From NCBI RefSeq assembly GCF_049994355.1, contig NZ_CP188257.1, positions 2,108,001-2,172,000 on the forward strand: a DNA stretch of 64,000 nt. Direction: 5' to 3'. This stretch comes from Angustibacter sp049994355. Lineage in GTDB: Bacteria > Actinomycetota > Actinomycetes > Actinomycetales > Angustibacteraceae. This document shows, in pieces, positions 8,356 to 16,191 of this stretch (positions are counted from its first letter, which is position 1; each line of letters starts with the position of its first letter). The position numbers and the translations under genes were made by a program. Under the pieces are notes generated by a model. That model saw nothing but the letters and a program-made list of their open reading frames with translations, searched no databases and was not told the origin of the DNA.

Positions 8356-9207
8356 ATGACGGACGACGGTCTGCGGGCCTGGGTCAACGGGTCGCTGGTC
8401 GACCCGGGCGCCCCCTCGCTCGCTGCGCTGGACCACGGCCTGACCGTGGGCGACGGAGTCTTCGAGACGCTGAGGGTCGTCGACGGCGTCCCGTTCGCGC
8501 TCACCCGGCACCTGCGGCGGCTGGCGTCGTCCGCCGGTGGCCTGGGACTGGTCCCACCGGACGCCGACCGGCTCCGGGAGGGCATCGACCAGGTGCTGGC
8601 TGCGGCCGAGCCACTGGCTCGCGGTCGGCTCAGGCTGACGATGACCGGGGGAGTCGGGCCGTTGGGCTCGGGTCGAGCCGATGTCCCGCCCTCCTACGTC
8701 GTGGTGGCGGGTCCGGTCGGGCCGCACGAGGAGGCCACGACGGTCGCTGTCGTGCCCTGGACCCGCAACGAGCGCAGCGCGGTCGCTGGCCTGAAGACGA
8801 CGTCCTATGCAGAGAACGTGGTCGCCCTGGCCTACGCGAGCGCCCGCGGTGGCACCGAGGCGTTGTTCGCGAACACCCGCGGACAGCTGTGCGAGGGCAC
8901 CGGGTCCAACGTCTTCCTGGCGGTCGGCGCGCGGCTGCTCACCCCGCCGCTGTCGTCAGGCTGCCTGGCCGGGATCACCCGCGAGCTGCTGATCGAGTGG
9001 GCGATCGCCGACGGGGTCGACGTGGCCGAGGCCGAGCTGGGGCTTGACGACCTGCGGGCCGCCGACGAGGTCATGCTGACCTCGTCGACGCGAGACGTGC
9101 AAGCCGTAGCCGGCGTGGACGACCGTCGGCTGGACGCTCCGGGCCCACTGACCCGCCGGATGGCCGAGCTGTTCGCTCGCCGGGCGGCGGATGACCTCGA
9201 TCCGTGA
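8356..9207 (+). CDS. pabC: Aminodeoxychorismate lyase (class IV aminotransferase fold)
   Basis: A 283-residue fold-type IV PLP enzyme. LDHGLTVGDGVFETLR (25-40) is the family N-terminal signature, and Lys147 in GLKTTSYAENV is the expected PLP lysine. The phosphate-binding stretches EGTGSNVF and SGCLAGITREL follow. Placed directly after pabB, it should release pyruvate from aminodeoxychorismate to give p-aminobenzoate. The fold also covers branched-chain and D-amino acid aminotransferases; the pabB neighbour decides the call. ATG 8356 has GAGGAT 6 nt upstream and also a weak GGAG; either could direct initiation. Confidence 0.87.
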   Translation: MTDDGLRAWVNGSLVDPGAPSLAALDHGLTVGDGVFETLRVVDGVPFALTRHLRRLASSAGGLGLVPPDADRLREGIDQVLAAAEPLARGRLRLTMTGGVGPLGSGRADVPPSYVVVAGPVGPHEEATTVAVVPWTRNERSAVAGLKTTSYAENVVALAYASARGGTEALFANTRGQLCEGTGSNVFLAVGARLLTPPLSSGCLAGITRELLIEWAIADGVDVAEAELGLDDLRAADEVMLTSSTRDVQAVAGVDDRRLDAPGPLTRRMAELFARRAADDLDP

Positions 9208-9229
9208 GGGCGGCTCCGGCCAGCAGGGC

Positions 9230-9643
9230 TCAGGCCAGCAGCTGGACGATCGCGCTGTCGACGTCCAGGTGGTCGCCCTCGTAGCCGAGCGGCACCGCGT
9301 CGTAGGTGCGGGCCAGGAAGCCCTCAAGCCCGTCGGCGTCCGCCGCGAGCAGGGCTGAGCCGTCCGGCGAGCTCAGCTGGAGCATCACGACCGTGTGGCC
9401 GTCCTCCACGGTCGGCCACACGTGCACGTCGCCCTCGCCGCACTCGCTCTGCAGGCCGTCGCTGAGCAGGTCCCTGCCCAACACCCAGGAGATCGCCTCC
9501 TCGCCGGCGCGGAAGGTCGCTTCCACGGCGTACGGGTCGGACGCCTCGTACCGCAGGGTCGCGGTGAGGAGCAGTCCCTCGTCACCGGGGACGACCAGCC
9601 GCAGGTCGACATCGTCCACGACAGACACGGGGGGCTGGAGCAT
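9230..9643 (-). CDS. ssgB: SsgB-like sporulation/cell-division regulator (SsgA family)
   Basis: A 137-residue SsgA-like protein, the same length as Streptomyces SsgB, starting at ATG 9643 behind a strong AGGAGG site. Typical stretches include LRYEASDPYAVEATF, WVLGRDLLSDGL, VHVWPT and the C-terminal DVDSAIVQLL. SsgA-like proteins occur only in morphologically complex actinomycetes; SsgB recruits FtsZ to future septum sites. The gene lies close to thrS, as ssgB does in Streptomyces (from memory), and is convergent with pabC. A long upstream region (9644-9994) can hold its own promoter. Confidence 0.87.
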   Translation of the reverse strand: MLQPPVSVVDDVDLRLVVPGDEGLLLTATLRYEASDPYAVEATFRAGEEAISWVLGRDLLSDGLQSECGEGDVHVWPTVEDGHTVVMLQLSSPDGSALLAADADGLEGFLARTYDAVPLGYEGDHLDVDSAIVQLLA

Positions 9644-9994
9644 GGTGATCCTCCTGGGTGGGGGCGGGGTCGGCCCTTGTCGTGGCTAATGTGCCCCACC
9701 TCCAGGCGCCTCAAACCTCGGTGTCCGATATCCGACGAAAGTCGTCCGCTTTGTCCGATCCTCTTGTCTCGCAAGGTAAAACGTTGGTCAAGCCGCGTCC
9801 AACGACCGCAAAAGACGCGCGGGTGGAGGCGCGCCGCGGACACGCCAGAGGTGGTTCGCGGTGCAACCAGGCGTGTCGAGTTCGTGGCCTGGTGCGGCCG
9901 TGGACGGACCCCTGGGGCTAACGCGTGCGCCCGACGACAGACGCCGAACCCTGTTGCGGTCGGGTCTGCGCCTGGACCCACGTACGCTGTGCGG
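9644..9994. other. 351-nt intergenic region between ssgB and the PGPGW protein gene
   Basis: There is no convincing coding frame on either strand. The stretch from about 9715 to 9800 is less GC-rich than its surroundings and probably carries the ssgB promoter; TTGGAC with TACCTT 18 nt later on the minus strand is the best, still weak, candidate. No WhiG-type TAAA-N15-GCCGATAA site is seen. The right end carries the -10 of the next gene. Confidence 0.5.
9983..9988 (+). promoter_or_regulatory. -10 hexamer TACGCT, leaderless start of PGPGW protein
   Basis: TACGCT ends 6 nt before GTG 9995, and no Shine-Dalgarno site is present. This supports the 9995 start over the in-frame GTG at 9989. Confidence 0.5.
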
Positions 9995-10453
9995 GTGAGT
10001 TCGACGGAGTCGCCGGCAGGGGCGCAGCAGCAGGCGCCGGGGGCCGACGAGGGCGGGAGCGACGACTGGGCGTGGCGAGCCCGGATCAGGGCACACCCGA
10101 CCGGCTACCGGGTCTACCGGACCGTCGTCGGCGTGGTCGGCCTGGCCATCGTCGGGCTCGGCATCATCGCCATCCCCGCGCCCGGCCCGGGCTGGGCGAT
10201 CGTCTTCGTCGGCCTGGCCATCCTGGCCAGCGAGTTCGAGAAGGCCGACCGGCTGCTGCAGTTCGCCCGCCGGCACGTGCACCGCTGGACGGTCTGGGTG
10301 TCCGAGCGGGCCTGGTGGATCCGGGTGCTGCTCGCGCTGGCGACGCTGCTCCTGGTCCTGGCGATCTTCTGGACCTACTTCGACCTGATCGGGGTGCCGA
10401 CCTGGTTCCCGGACGTCGTCGAGGACCCCCTGCACGACGTCCCCGGCCTGTGA
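9995..10453 (+). CDS. TIGR02611-type membrane protein (PGPGW motif)
   Basis: A 152-residue integral membrane protein. A polar N-terminus rich in Gln/Gly/Ala leads to paired helices, VVGVVGLAIVGLGIIAI and GWAIVFVGLAILASEF, joined by the diagnostic PAPGPGW loop (PGPGW). A charged amphipathic segment, FEKADRLLQFARR, follows, then a third helix, VLLALATLLLVLAIFWTYF. The family is widespread in actinobacteria next to ssgB/thrS genes but has no assigned biochemical role. The start is GTG 9995, supported by the -10 element 6 nt upstream. Confidence 0.82.
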   Translation: MSSTESPAGAQQQAPGADEGGSDDWAWRARIRAHPTGYRVYRTVVGVVGLAIVGLGIIAIPAPGPGWAIVFVGLAILASEFEKADRLLQFARRHVHRWTVWVSERAWWIRVLLALATLLLVLAIFWTYFDLIGVPTWFPDVVEDPLHDVPGL

Positions 10454-10486
10454 TCGGTCGATTTCGGGACCGCGTCACCGATCGGG

Positions 10487-10492
10487 TAATGT
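10487..10492 (+). promoter_or_regulatory. -10 element TAATGT for tRNA-Val
   Basis: TAATGT is a good actinobacterial -10, with a loose TTTCGG about 17-18 nt upstream. Transcription would start near 10499, immediately at a hairpin and 35 nt before the mature tRNA. Confidence 0.5.
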
Positions 10493-10498
10493 TGTGCC

Positions 10499-10521
10499 CC
10501 GCGCCGCCGGTGGTGGCGCGG
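10499..10521 (+). other. Hairpin in the 5' leader of pre-tRNA-Val
   Basis: The arms at 10499-10508 and 10512-10521 can form a 10-bp stem (one G-U pair) with a 3-nt loop. It lies between the -10 element and the tRNA and has no U-run, so it is more likely an RNA-processing or stability element than a terminator. Confidence 0.4.
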
Positions 10522-10533
10522 CCGTACGAGTAC

Positions 10534-10605
10534 GGGCGATTGGCTCAGTGGTAGAGCGCCTCGTTCACACCGAGGAGGTCACTGGTTCGAACCCAGTATC
10601 GCCCA
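10534..10605 (+). tRNA. tRNA-Val (anticodon CAC)
   Basis: A complete cloverleaf: 7-bp acceptor GGGCGAT/ATCGCCC, D arm GCTC-AGTGGTA-GAGC, anticodon arm CCTCG-TTCACAC-CGAGG with CAC anticodon, short variable loop, T arm ACTGG-TTCGAAC-CCAGT, and discriminator A. The CCA end is not encoded. It reads GUG valine codons, which are abundant in this genome's coding style. A Rho-independent-like hairpin follows 20 nt downstream. Confidence 0.97.
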
Positions 10606-10624
10606 CCGACACCACCGCAGACCG

Positions 10625-10652
10625 AGCCCTTCCCGTTCGATCGGGAAGGGCT
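10625..10652 (+). terminator. Terminator hairpin after tRNA-Val
   Basis: An 11-bp perfect stem (10625-10635 with 10642-10652) closes a TTCGAT loop and is followed by a short T-containing tail. The MOSC gene's own -10 begins 7 nt later. Confidence 0.7.
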
Positions 10653-10658
10653 TCGTCG

Positions 10659-10664
10659 TAGGCT
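10659..10664 (+). promoter_or_regulatory. -10 hexamer TAGGCT, leaderless start of MOSC gene
   Basis: TAGGCT ends 6 nt before GTG 10671, and there is no Shine-Dalgarno site. Confidence 0.5.
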
Positions 10665-10670
10665 CGGGCC

Positions 10671-11303
10671 GTGAGCGAGACGACAGCGGTGGGACGGGTC
10701 TCGGGGCTGCGTTCCTACCCGGTCAAGTCCCTGGACGCACCGAACCTCGACCAGGTGCAGGTGCTGGCCGGCGGTCTCGAGCACGACCGGGGCTGGGCGG
10801 TGGTCGGTGCCGACGGCGACGTCGTCACCGGGCGTCAGGTCCCGAGCCTGAGCGAGGTGCGCGCGATGGCGCCGTCCGGTCCGAGTCCGGCACCCACCCT
10901 GCTGCTGCCCGGCGCCGATCGGCACCTGGCCGACGAGGAGGCGGTGCTCGCGCTGTCCGAGGTGGTCGGCCGGAGCGTCACGTTGCAGCCGGCGTCCGGT
11001 GCTGGACCGGGTTTCAACGAGGTCGCTGCGGTGCACCTGGTCAGCCGACAGGCGGTTGAACGTGCAGCCGCGGACGAGGGAACCATCCTCGGCGACCCGG
11101 CGTGCAGCGTCGAGCAGCCACGCGCGAACGTCGTCGTCGAGCTGGACGGCGAGGAGCTGGAGACCTCCTGGGTCGGGCGCGAGGTCAGCCTGGGCGAGGT
11201 GGTGCTGCGGATCAGCAAGCAGCCCAAGCACTGCCTCGGCGTGTACGCGGACGTCGTGCGTCCTGGCCTGCTGCGAGTCGGGGACGGCGTCCGGCTCGGC
11301 TGA
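10671..11303 (+). CDS. MOSC domain-containing protein
   Basis: A 210-residue protein with an N-terminal MOSC beta-barrel half (GLRSYPVKSLDAPNLDQ, GLEHDRGWAVVGADG) and a C-terminal MOSC half ending KHCLGVYADVVRPGLLRVGDGVRL. MOSC domains bind molybdenum cofactor or transfer sulfur; a conserved cysteine is usual, and Cys in KHCLGVY is the candidate here. No nitrate- or sulfite-type partner gene lies nearby, so the substrate (for example N-hydroxylated compounds, as for mARC/YiiM) cannot be stated. It begins at GTG directly after the tRNA terminator. Confidence 0.82.
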   Translation: MSETTAVGRVSGLRSYPVKSLDAPNLDQVQVLAGGLEHDRGWAVVGADGDVVTGRQVPSLSEVRAMAPSGPSPAPTLLLPGADRHLADEEAVLALSEVVGRSVTLQPASGAGPGFNEVAAVHLVSRQAVERAAADEGTILGDPACSVEQPRANVVVELDGEELETSWVGREVSLGEVVLRISKQPKHCLGVYADVVRPGLLRVGDGVRLG

Positions 11304-11411
11304 CCCGCCGGCCGCGAAACCCGCTCGGCCGCCCGGACCCGACGTCGATACGATCAGGCGGACCGGCACCTGTCCGGCGCACCACCCACCGAGCAAGCCC
11401 AGGAGGCCTCC

Positions 11412-13400
11412 GTGTCCGCCCAGATCACCGTGTCCGTCGCCGGGAGCGAGCGATCGGTCGCGGCGGGGACGACGGCTGGCGAGCTGCTCGACGGGGCGAC
11501 CAGCGGGCCGCAGGCCGTGGTGGTCGCCCGGGTCGGCGACGAGCTGCGCGACCTCGCGCACGTGCTCGCGGACGGTGACGTCGTCGAGCCGGTCACCATC
11601 GACAGCGAGGACGGGCTGGCCGTGCTGAGGCACTCGGCTGCGCATGTGCTGGCGCAGGCGGTGCAGCAGATCAACCCCAAGGCGCGGCTCGGCATCGGGC
11701 CGCCGGTGCGGGACGGCTTCTACTACGACTTCGACGTCGAGGTCCCGTTCCACCCCGACGACGTGAAGGCCCTCGAGAAGGCGATGCAGCGCATCATCAA
11801 CGAGGGGCAGACCTTCAACCGCCGCGTGGTCACCGACGACGAGGCACGCGCCGAGCTGGCCGACGAGCCGTACAAGCTCGAGCTGATCGGGCTCAAGGGT
11901 GGTGCGGCGGAGGCGGCCGAGGGGGCCGGCTCGGAGGTCGGCGGCGGTGAGCTGACCATCTACGACAACCTGCGCAAAGACGGCTCGCTGGCCTGGAAGG
12001 ACCTGTGCCGGGGACCGCACCTGCCCAGCACCAAGCTGATCGGCAACTCCTACAAGCTGATGCGCACCGCGGCCGCCTACTGGCGCGGCAGCGAGAAGAA
12101 CCCGCAGCTGCAGCGTGTCTACGGCACCGCATGGCCGTCCAAGGACGACCTCAAGGCGTACCTCGACCGCCTCGCCGAGGCGGAGCGGCGCGACCACCGC
12201 AAGCTCGGCGCCGAGCTCGACCTCTTCTCGTTCCCCGACGAGCTGGGCTCGGGCCTGGCGGTGTTCCACCCCAAGGGTGGCGTCATCAAGAAGGTGATGG
12301 AGGACTACGTCCGGCAGCGCCACCTTGAGGAGGGGTTCGACTTCGTCGGCACCCCGCACATCACCAAGCAGGGGCTGTTCGAGACCTCGGGACACCTGCC
12401 CTACTACGCCGACACGATGTTCCCGCCCATGGAGATGGAGGGTGCGAACTACTACCTCAAGGCCATGAACTGCCCGATGCACAACCTGATCTTCAAGTCT
12501 CGCGGACGCTCCTACCGTGAGCTGCCGTTGCGGCTGTTCGAGCTCGGTTCGGTGTACCGGTTCGAGAAGTCCGGCGTCGTGCACGGCCTGACCCGGGTGC
12601 GCGGGCTGACCATGGACGACTCGCACTCCTACGTCATGCCGGAGCAGGCGTCCGCCGAGGTCAAGCACCTGCTGGCGTTCCTTCTCGGCTTGCTCAAGGA
12701 TTTCGGGCTGGACGACTTCTACCTCGAGCTGTCGACTCGAGACCCCCTGTCGGACAAGTTCATCGGCTCCGACGAGGAGTGGGAGGTCGCGACGAACCTG
12801 CTCGAGAGTGCGGCCACCGAGACCGGCCTCGAGCTCGTGCCCGACCCGGGTGGAGCCGCGTACTACGGGCCGAAGATCTCGGTGCAGGCCAAGGACGCGA
12901 TCGGCCGCACCTGGCAGATGTCGACGGTGCAGTACGACTTCAACCAACCGGCCCGGTTCGGGTTGGAGTACCAGGCTGCGGACGGCACACGGCAGCAGCC
13001 GGTGATGATCCACTCCGCGAAGTTCGGCTCCATCGAACGCTTCCTCGGCGTGCTCGTCGAGCACTACGCCGGGGCGTTCCCAGCGTGGCTGGCGCCGGTG
13101 CAGGTCATCGGGATCCCGGTTGCCGACGCGCACGTAGAGTACCTGCAGGACGTCGCGGCGAGACTGCGCGCCGAGGGCATCCGGGTCGAGGTCGACGTCG
13201 CGGACGACCGGTTCCCCAAGAAGATCCGCAACGCGCAGAAGGCCAAGGTGCCGTTCATGCTGATCGCCGGGGACGAGGACGTCAGCAACGGCGCGGTGTC
13301 CTTCCGGTACCGCGACGGTTCGCAGAACAACGGGGTGCCGATCGCGGACGCCGTCGCCGAGATCGTCGACGCCGTCCGGACCCGAGCCCTCACGCCGTGA
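11412..13400 (+). CDS. thrS: Threonyl-tRNA synthetase
   Basis: A 662-residue class II synthetase with all domains: N-terminal TGS (ITVSVAGSERSV), the second-domain editing site with HSAAHVLAQAV, a catalytic core with HPKGGVIKKVMEDYVRQRH and AMNCPMHNLIFKSRGRSYRELPLRL, motif 3 SIERFLGVLVEHYAG and a C-terminal anticodon-binding domain. Editing-site and zinc-binding residues (Cys in MNCPMH; His in GVVHGLTRVRGL) are present. GTG 11412 follows AGGAGG (11401-11406). Its stop overlaps the start of the HIT gene as GTGA, so the two are translationally coupled. Confidence 0.97.
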   Translation: MSAQITVSVAGSERSVAAGTTAGELLDGATSGPQAVVVARVGDELRDLAHVLADGDVVEPVTIDSEDGLAVLRHSAAHVLAQAVQQINPKARLGIGPPVRDGFYYDFDVEVPFHPDDVKALEKAMQRIINEGQTFNRRVVTDDEARAELADEPYKLELIGLKGGAAEAAEGAGSEVGGGELTIYDNLRKDGSLAWKDLCRGPHLPSTKLIGNSYKLMRTAAAYWRGSEKNPQLQRVYGTAWPSKDDLKAYLDRLAEAERRDHRKLGAELDLFSFPDELGSGLAVFHPKGGVIKKVMEDYVRQRHLEEGFDFVGTPHITKQGLFETSGHLPYYADTMFPPMEMEGANYYLKAMNCPMHNLIFKSRGRSYRELPLRLFELGSVYRFEKSGVVHGLTRVRGLTMDDSHSYVMPEQASAEVKHLLAFLLGLLKDFGLDDFYLELSTRDPLSDKFIGSDEEWEVATNLLESAATETGLELVPDPGGAAYYGPKISVQAKDAIGRTWQMSTVQYDFNQPARFGLEYQAADGTRQQPVMIHSAKFGSIERFLGVLVEHYAGAFPAWLAPVQVIGIPVADAHVEYLQDVAARLRAEGIRVEVDVADDRFPKKIRNAQKAKVPFMLIAGDEDVSNGAVSFRYRDGSQNNGVPIADAVAEIVDAVRTRALTP

Positions 13401-13966
13401 GCGAAGCGGCCGGGGACGAGGTGGTAGGAGAGCGGCCCGCCGACTTCGCTGGTGAGCCGGACGGGTTCGAACGACTCTGGACGCCGCACCGGATGGTCTA
13501 CCTCGACGGTGAGAACAAGCCGGTCGACGACAGCGTGGCACAGTGCCCGTTCTGCCGTGCCCCGAGCCTGGACGACGAGACGTCGCTCGTCGTTCGCCGC
13601 GGCGAGACGGCGTACGCCGTGCTGAACCTTTACCCGTACAGCCCCGGCCACCTCATGGTCTGCCCGTATCGTCACGTGTCCGACTACGTCGACCTCACGG
13701 GCGACGAGACCCATGAGGTGGCCGAGCTCACCAAGCAGGCGATCCGCACTCTCGCAAAGGTTTCCGGACCGCACGGCTTCAACCTGGGGATGAACCAGGG
13801 GACGGTTGCCGGGGCGGGAATCTCTGCGCACCTGCACCAGCACGTGGTGCCCCGCTGGGGCGGCGACTCGAACTTCCTGCCGATCATCGCGCGCACCAAG
13901 GCGCTTCCAGTGCTCTTGGGCGACACCAGGGCCCGCCTCGCGCAGGCCTGGGTCGATGCGCCATAA
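13397..13966 (+). CDS. HIT-family nucleotide phosphorylase/hydrolase
   Basis: A 189-residue HIT protein with the HLHQHVVPRW triad (HxHxH), a CPFC motif near the N-terminus (QCPFCRA) and LNLYPYSPGHLMVCPYRH. This matches the actinobacterial branch that includes the mycobacterial diadenosine tetraphosphate phosphorylase encoded beside thrS. GTG 13397 overlaps the thrS stop. In mycobacteria the next gene is pgsA; here about 7.3 kb of other genes intervenes. Confidence 0.9.
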   Translation: MSEAAGDEVVGERPADFAGEPDGFERLWTPHRMVYLDGENKPVDDSVAQCPFCRAPSLDDETSLVVRRGETAYAVLNLYPYSPGHLMVCPYRHVSDYVDLTGDETHEVAELTKQAIRTLAKVSGPHGFNLGMNQGTVAGAGISAHLHQHVVPRWGGDSNFLPIIARTKALPVLLGDTRARLAQAWVDAP

Positions 13967-13989
13967 CTAGCGTGTATGGCTCGTTGTCC

Positions 13990-14019
13990 ACAGATCTGTT
14001 GCGGGACAGTCGTTCTGTC
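13990..14019. promoter_or_regulatory. Two palindromes upstream of the DUF222/HNH promoter
   Basis: ACAGATCTGT (13990-13999) is a perfect 10-bp palindrome. GACAG-TCGTT-CTGTC (14005-14019) is a second inverted repeat. Both lie within about 45 nt upstream of the -10 at 14032, positions suited to an operator; the second could instead be a weak terminator for the HIT gene. Confidence 0.35.
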
Positions 14020-14031
14020 GGTGGGCTCGAT

Positions 14032-14037
14032 TAGGTT
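14032..14037 (+). promoter_or_regulatory. -10 hexamer TAGGTT, leaderless start of DUF222/HNH gene
   Basis: TAGGTT ends 6 nt before ATG 14044, and no ribosome site is present. Confidence 0.5.
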
Positions 14038-14043
14038 CGAGAC

Positions 14044-15420
14044 ATGTCAACCACTCCGGCCAGCCCGACCAGCGAGGCGTCTGCCGCGCTGACGCAGGTG
14101 CTGTCCGGGCTGGCTCGGTTGACCGCGGTGGCGTCGTGGCAGGTCTCGGACGACGACCTGGCCGACTCGGTGGCGGTGCTCGACCAGGTGTCCCGGCTGG
14201 CGCTGGCACAGTCCTCGCGGCTGCTCGCCGAGGCCGGTTCGCGTGGCCTGCCTGGCCAGGGTGGCCACGGTCGGTTGGAGCACTGGCTGCGCGCGAAGGT
14301 CCCCACCAGCAGCCCGCGGACGGCGGCGGCTCTGGCCCGTCGATCCGAACGCCTGTTCACCAGCGCGCTCGCTGCCGAGCTCCAGCCGACCCGTGAGGCG
14401 CTGCTCTCAGGTGCAGTCAGTGCCGAGCAGGCGGACGTGGTGGCCGGGGCGGTCGAGGCGCTGCTGCCGCCGACCGTGCCAGCAGGCGTGGTGCCCGACG
14501 ACGCGGTCGTTCAGGGCCAGACGTTCCTGCTGGAGCAGGCCGCTCACTTCGATCCCGTCCAGCTGCGTCGCCTGGCCACCCACCTGCAGCACCGCCTCGA
14601 CCCAGAGGCGGACGCGCGGCTGGCCCGAGACGAGGACGCGCAGACCCGTGCCCGGGCGTTGACGCTGGCCACCACGGGCGGCATGGTGCACGTCGACGGG
14701 CTGCTGACCCAGCAATGCGGTGCCGCCCTTCGTACGGCCCTCGATGCCTTGACGGCACCTCAGCCCGCCACGGACGGCACACCCGACCCGCGCTCAGCGG
14801 CGCAGCGACGGCACGACGGCTTGCAGAAACTCGCCGAGCAGGCCGTCACCAGTCCGGACCTGCTTCCGACTACGCATGGCAGCCCGTATCGGATCGTGGT
14901 CACCGTGCCGCACGAGACCCTCGCGGCGACGCTCGACGGTTCCGCAGTCGCCGGTCTGCCGCCGGCGATCCTGCCGGACGGGACGCCGGTCAGCTCCACG
15001 ACGCTTGCGACCGTCGGCTGCACCGCTGACCTGCTGCCCGTCGTGCTCGACGGTGCCGGCAACCCGCTGGACGTCGGTCGCACCCAGCGCTCCTTCACCG
15101 CCAAACAGCGCCATGCCCTCGCGGTCCGCGACCGTGGCTGCACCTGGCCGGGCTGCGGCGCGCCACCCGAGTGGACCGATGCCCACCACCTGGTGCCGTG
15201 GTCCGAGGGCGGGCCTACTGACCTTCAGAACGCCGCCTTGCTCTGCGGCCGCCACCACCGCTACGTACACGGCACGAGCCAGACCGGCCGCCTCGTCGAC
15301 GGCGAGGTCACCTGGGACACCGGCCCACCCGACACGCCGCCCGGCGGGCCACCTCGACCCACCGTCACCCGCGCCACCCGACTCCTCGACGCCCTCACCC
15401 GCCGCTGGCGCCTGTCATGA
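14044..15420 (+). CDS. DUF222 / HNH endonuclease domain protein (13E12 repeat family)
   Basis: A 458-residue protein. Residues 10-340 are the helical DUF222 region; the C-terminus has an intact HNH motif, RDRGCTWPGCGAPPEWTDAHHL, then NAALLCGRHHRYVH, with the paired Cys and His residues expected to bind zinc and the catalytic metal. This family is multi-copy in many actinobacterial genomes and behaves like a mobile or selfish element, though mobility has not been shown for most. It starts a block absent from the equivalent place in mycobacteria. Composition is not obviously foreign, so any acquisition was from another high-GC genome. Confidence 0.9.
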   Translation: MSTTPASPTSEASAALTQVLSGLARLTAVASWQVSDDDLADSVAVLDQVSRLALAQSSRLLAEAGSRGLPGQGGHGRLEHWLRAKVPTSSPRTAAALARRSERLFTSALAAELQPTREALLSGAVSAEQADVVAGAVEALLPPTVPAGVVPDDAVVQGQTFLLEQAAHFDPVQLRRLATHLQHRLDPEADARLARDEDAQTRARALTLATTGGMVHVDGLLTQQCGAALRTALDALTAPQPATDGTPDPRSAAQRRHDGLQKLAEQAVTSPDLLPTTHGSPYRIVVTVPHETLAATLDGSAVAGLPPAILPDGTPVSSTTLATVGCTADLLPVVLDGAGNPLDVGRTQRSFTAKQRHALAVRDRGCTWPGCGAPPEWTDAHHLVPWSEGGPTDLQNAALLCGRHHRYVHGTSQTGRLVDGEVTWDTGPPDTPPGGPPRPTVTRATRLLDALTRRWRLS

Positions 15421-15506
15421 CCCAGCACATTGCCGTTGCGCGGACGGGTGTCCTGGCCGGTCCGACCCGTGCCGAGTGTCGACGTGGCTCGGACTGCCTC
15501 CAATCA

Positions 15507-15589
15507 GGCGGACCAGTTGCGAAGGCGGACCAGTTGCGAAGGCGGACCAGTTGCGAAGGCGGTCTAGGTGCGAGGCGGTCTAGGCTCGC
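15507..15589. repeat. 17-bp minisatellite plus two degenerate units
   Basis: Three identical 17-bp units (GGCGGACCAGTTGCGAA) occupy 15507-15557. Two diverged 16-bp units beginning GGCGGTCTAGG follow to 15589. The array lies between two convergent genes, and its last unit includes the stop codon of the minus-strand gene (15580-15582). Confidence 0.9.
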
Positions 15590-16083
15590 GGCCCGGCCCC
15601 GCGCTGGAAGTCAACCTTTCGAAGTTCATCGTCAGCGCGCGGACCGACGTCCTCCCGCGCAGCGTCCACGAATCGATCGACGCCTTGCCAGATCGCCGAT
15701 GACGCAGCCGTGGCGGCCGCGCTGTCCTCGGCTCGATTCAGCATGGCGAAGCCTCGCTGGATGTCGTCCGTCGCGGCGATCGTCGCGTCGCTCCCGTAGA
15801 GCCGGATACGGATCGCGGCCAGGTTGAATGGCTTGCTGAACCTCTCGACGACGTCGTAGTCCGAAGCGGCCGTGGTCGAGTCCCAGGCCCAGTTGCTCAC
15901 CGCGTCGAGTACCGCCTCATAGGTCGCCTGGCGCTCACGCCGCCGCAGGACGGCCCGGTCGATCTCGGCGCGACGGTTCTCAGCACGAAGGGACCGGCGG
16001 CTCGTGATGGCTTCGAGGGCAGCCCCGCTGAGGCCCACTATGCCGGTGATCGCCGCCGCCCAAATGACTGTCGCATCGACCAT
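15580..16083 (-). CDS. Hypothetical protein with one N-terminal membrane helix
   Basis: A 167-residue protein. ATG 16083 is chosen because GGAAGGAG lies just upstream; an earlier in-frame start lacks a site. One membrane segment (VIWAAAITGIVGLSGAALEAI, about residues 6-26) is followed by a basic, Arg-rich amphipathic helix (SLRAENRRAEIDRAVLRRRE) and a soluble, mostly helical cytoplasmic region with Trp-containing segments. I do not recognise a family beyond this membrane-anchored helical plan. It is convergent with the DUF222/HNH gene, and its 3' end is formed by a degenerate minisatellite unit, so the C-terminus may vary between strains. Confidence 0.7.
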   Translation of the reverse strand: MVDATVIWAAAITGIVGLSGAALEAITSRRSLRAENRRAEIDRAVLRRRERQATYEAVLDAVSNWAWDSTTAASDYDVVERFSKPFNLAAIRIRLYGSDATIAATDDIQRGFAMLNRAEDSAAATAASSAIWQGVDRFVDAAREDVGPRADDELRKVDFQRGAGPRA

Positions 16084-16191
16084 GGCGACTCCTTCCTCAC
16101 CCCAAGCCCAGCACGTCTGGGGCGATCGCACCACAGTTGTCTGCCGACGACAGCCCACCGCAATCACCAGACTGCGTCGAGATCCTCCCAG

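Noticed and set aside
11304..11411. T-box or riboswitch before thrS (also checked before hisS, aspS, alaS)
   Set aside because: Leaders are short and I see no T-box sequence or specifier-like stem.
10545..13541. 998-codon open frame on the minus strand over thrS
   Set aside because: It is the antisense shadow of thrS caused by high GC; residue composition is Arg/His/Leu-rich with no domain, and it crosses a tRNA.
15507..15589. Possible CRISPR array
   Set aside because: Units of 17 bp are directly adjacent with no spacers and no cas genes are near.
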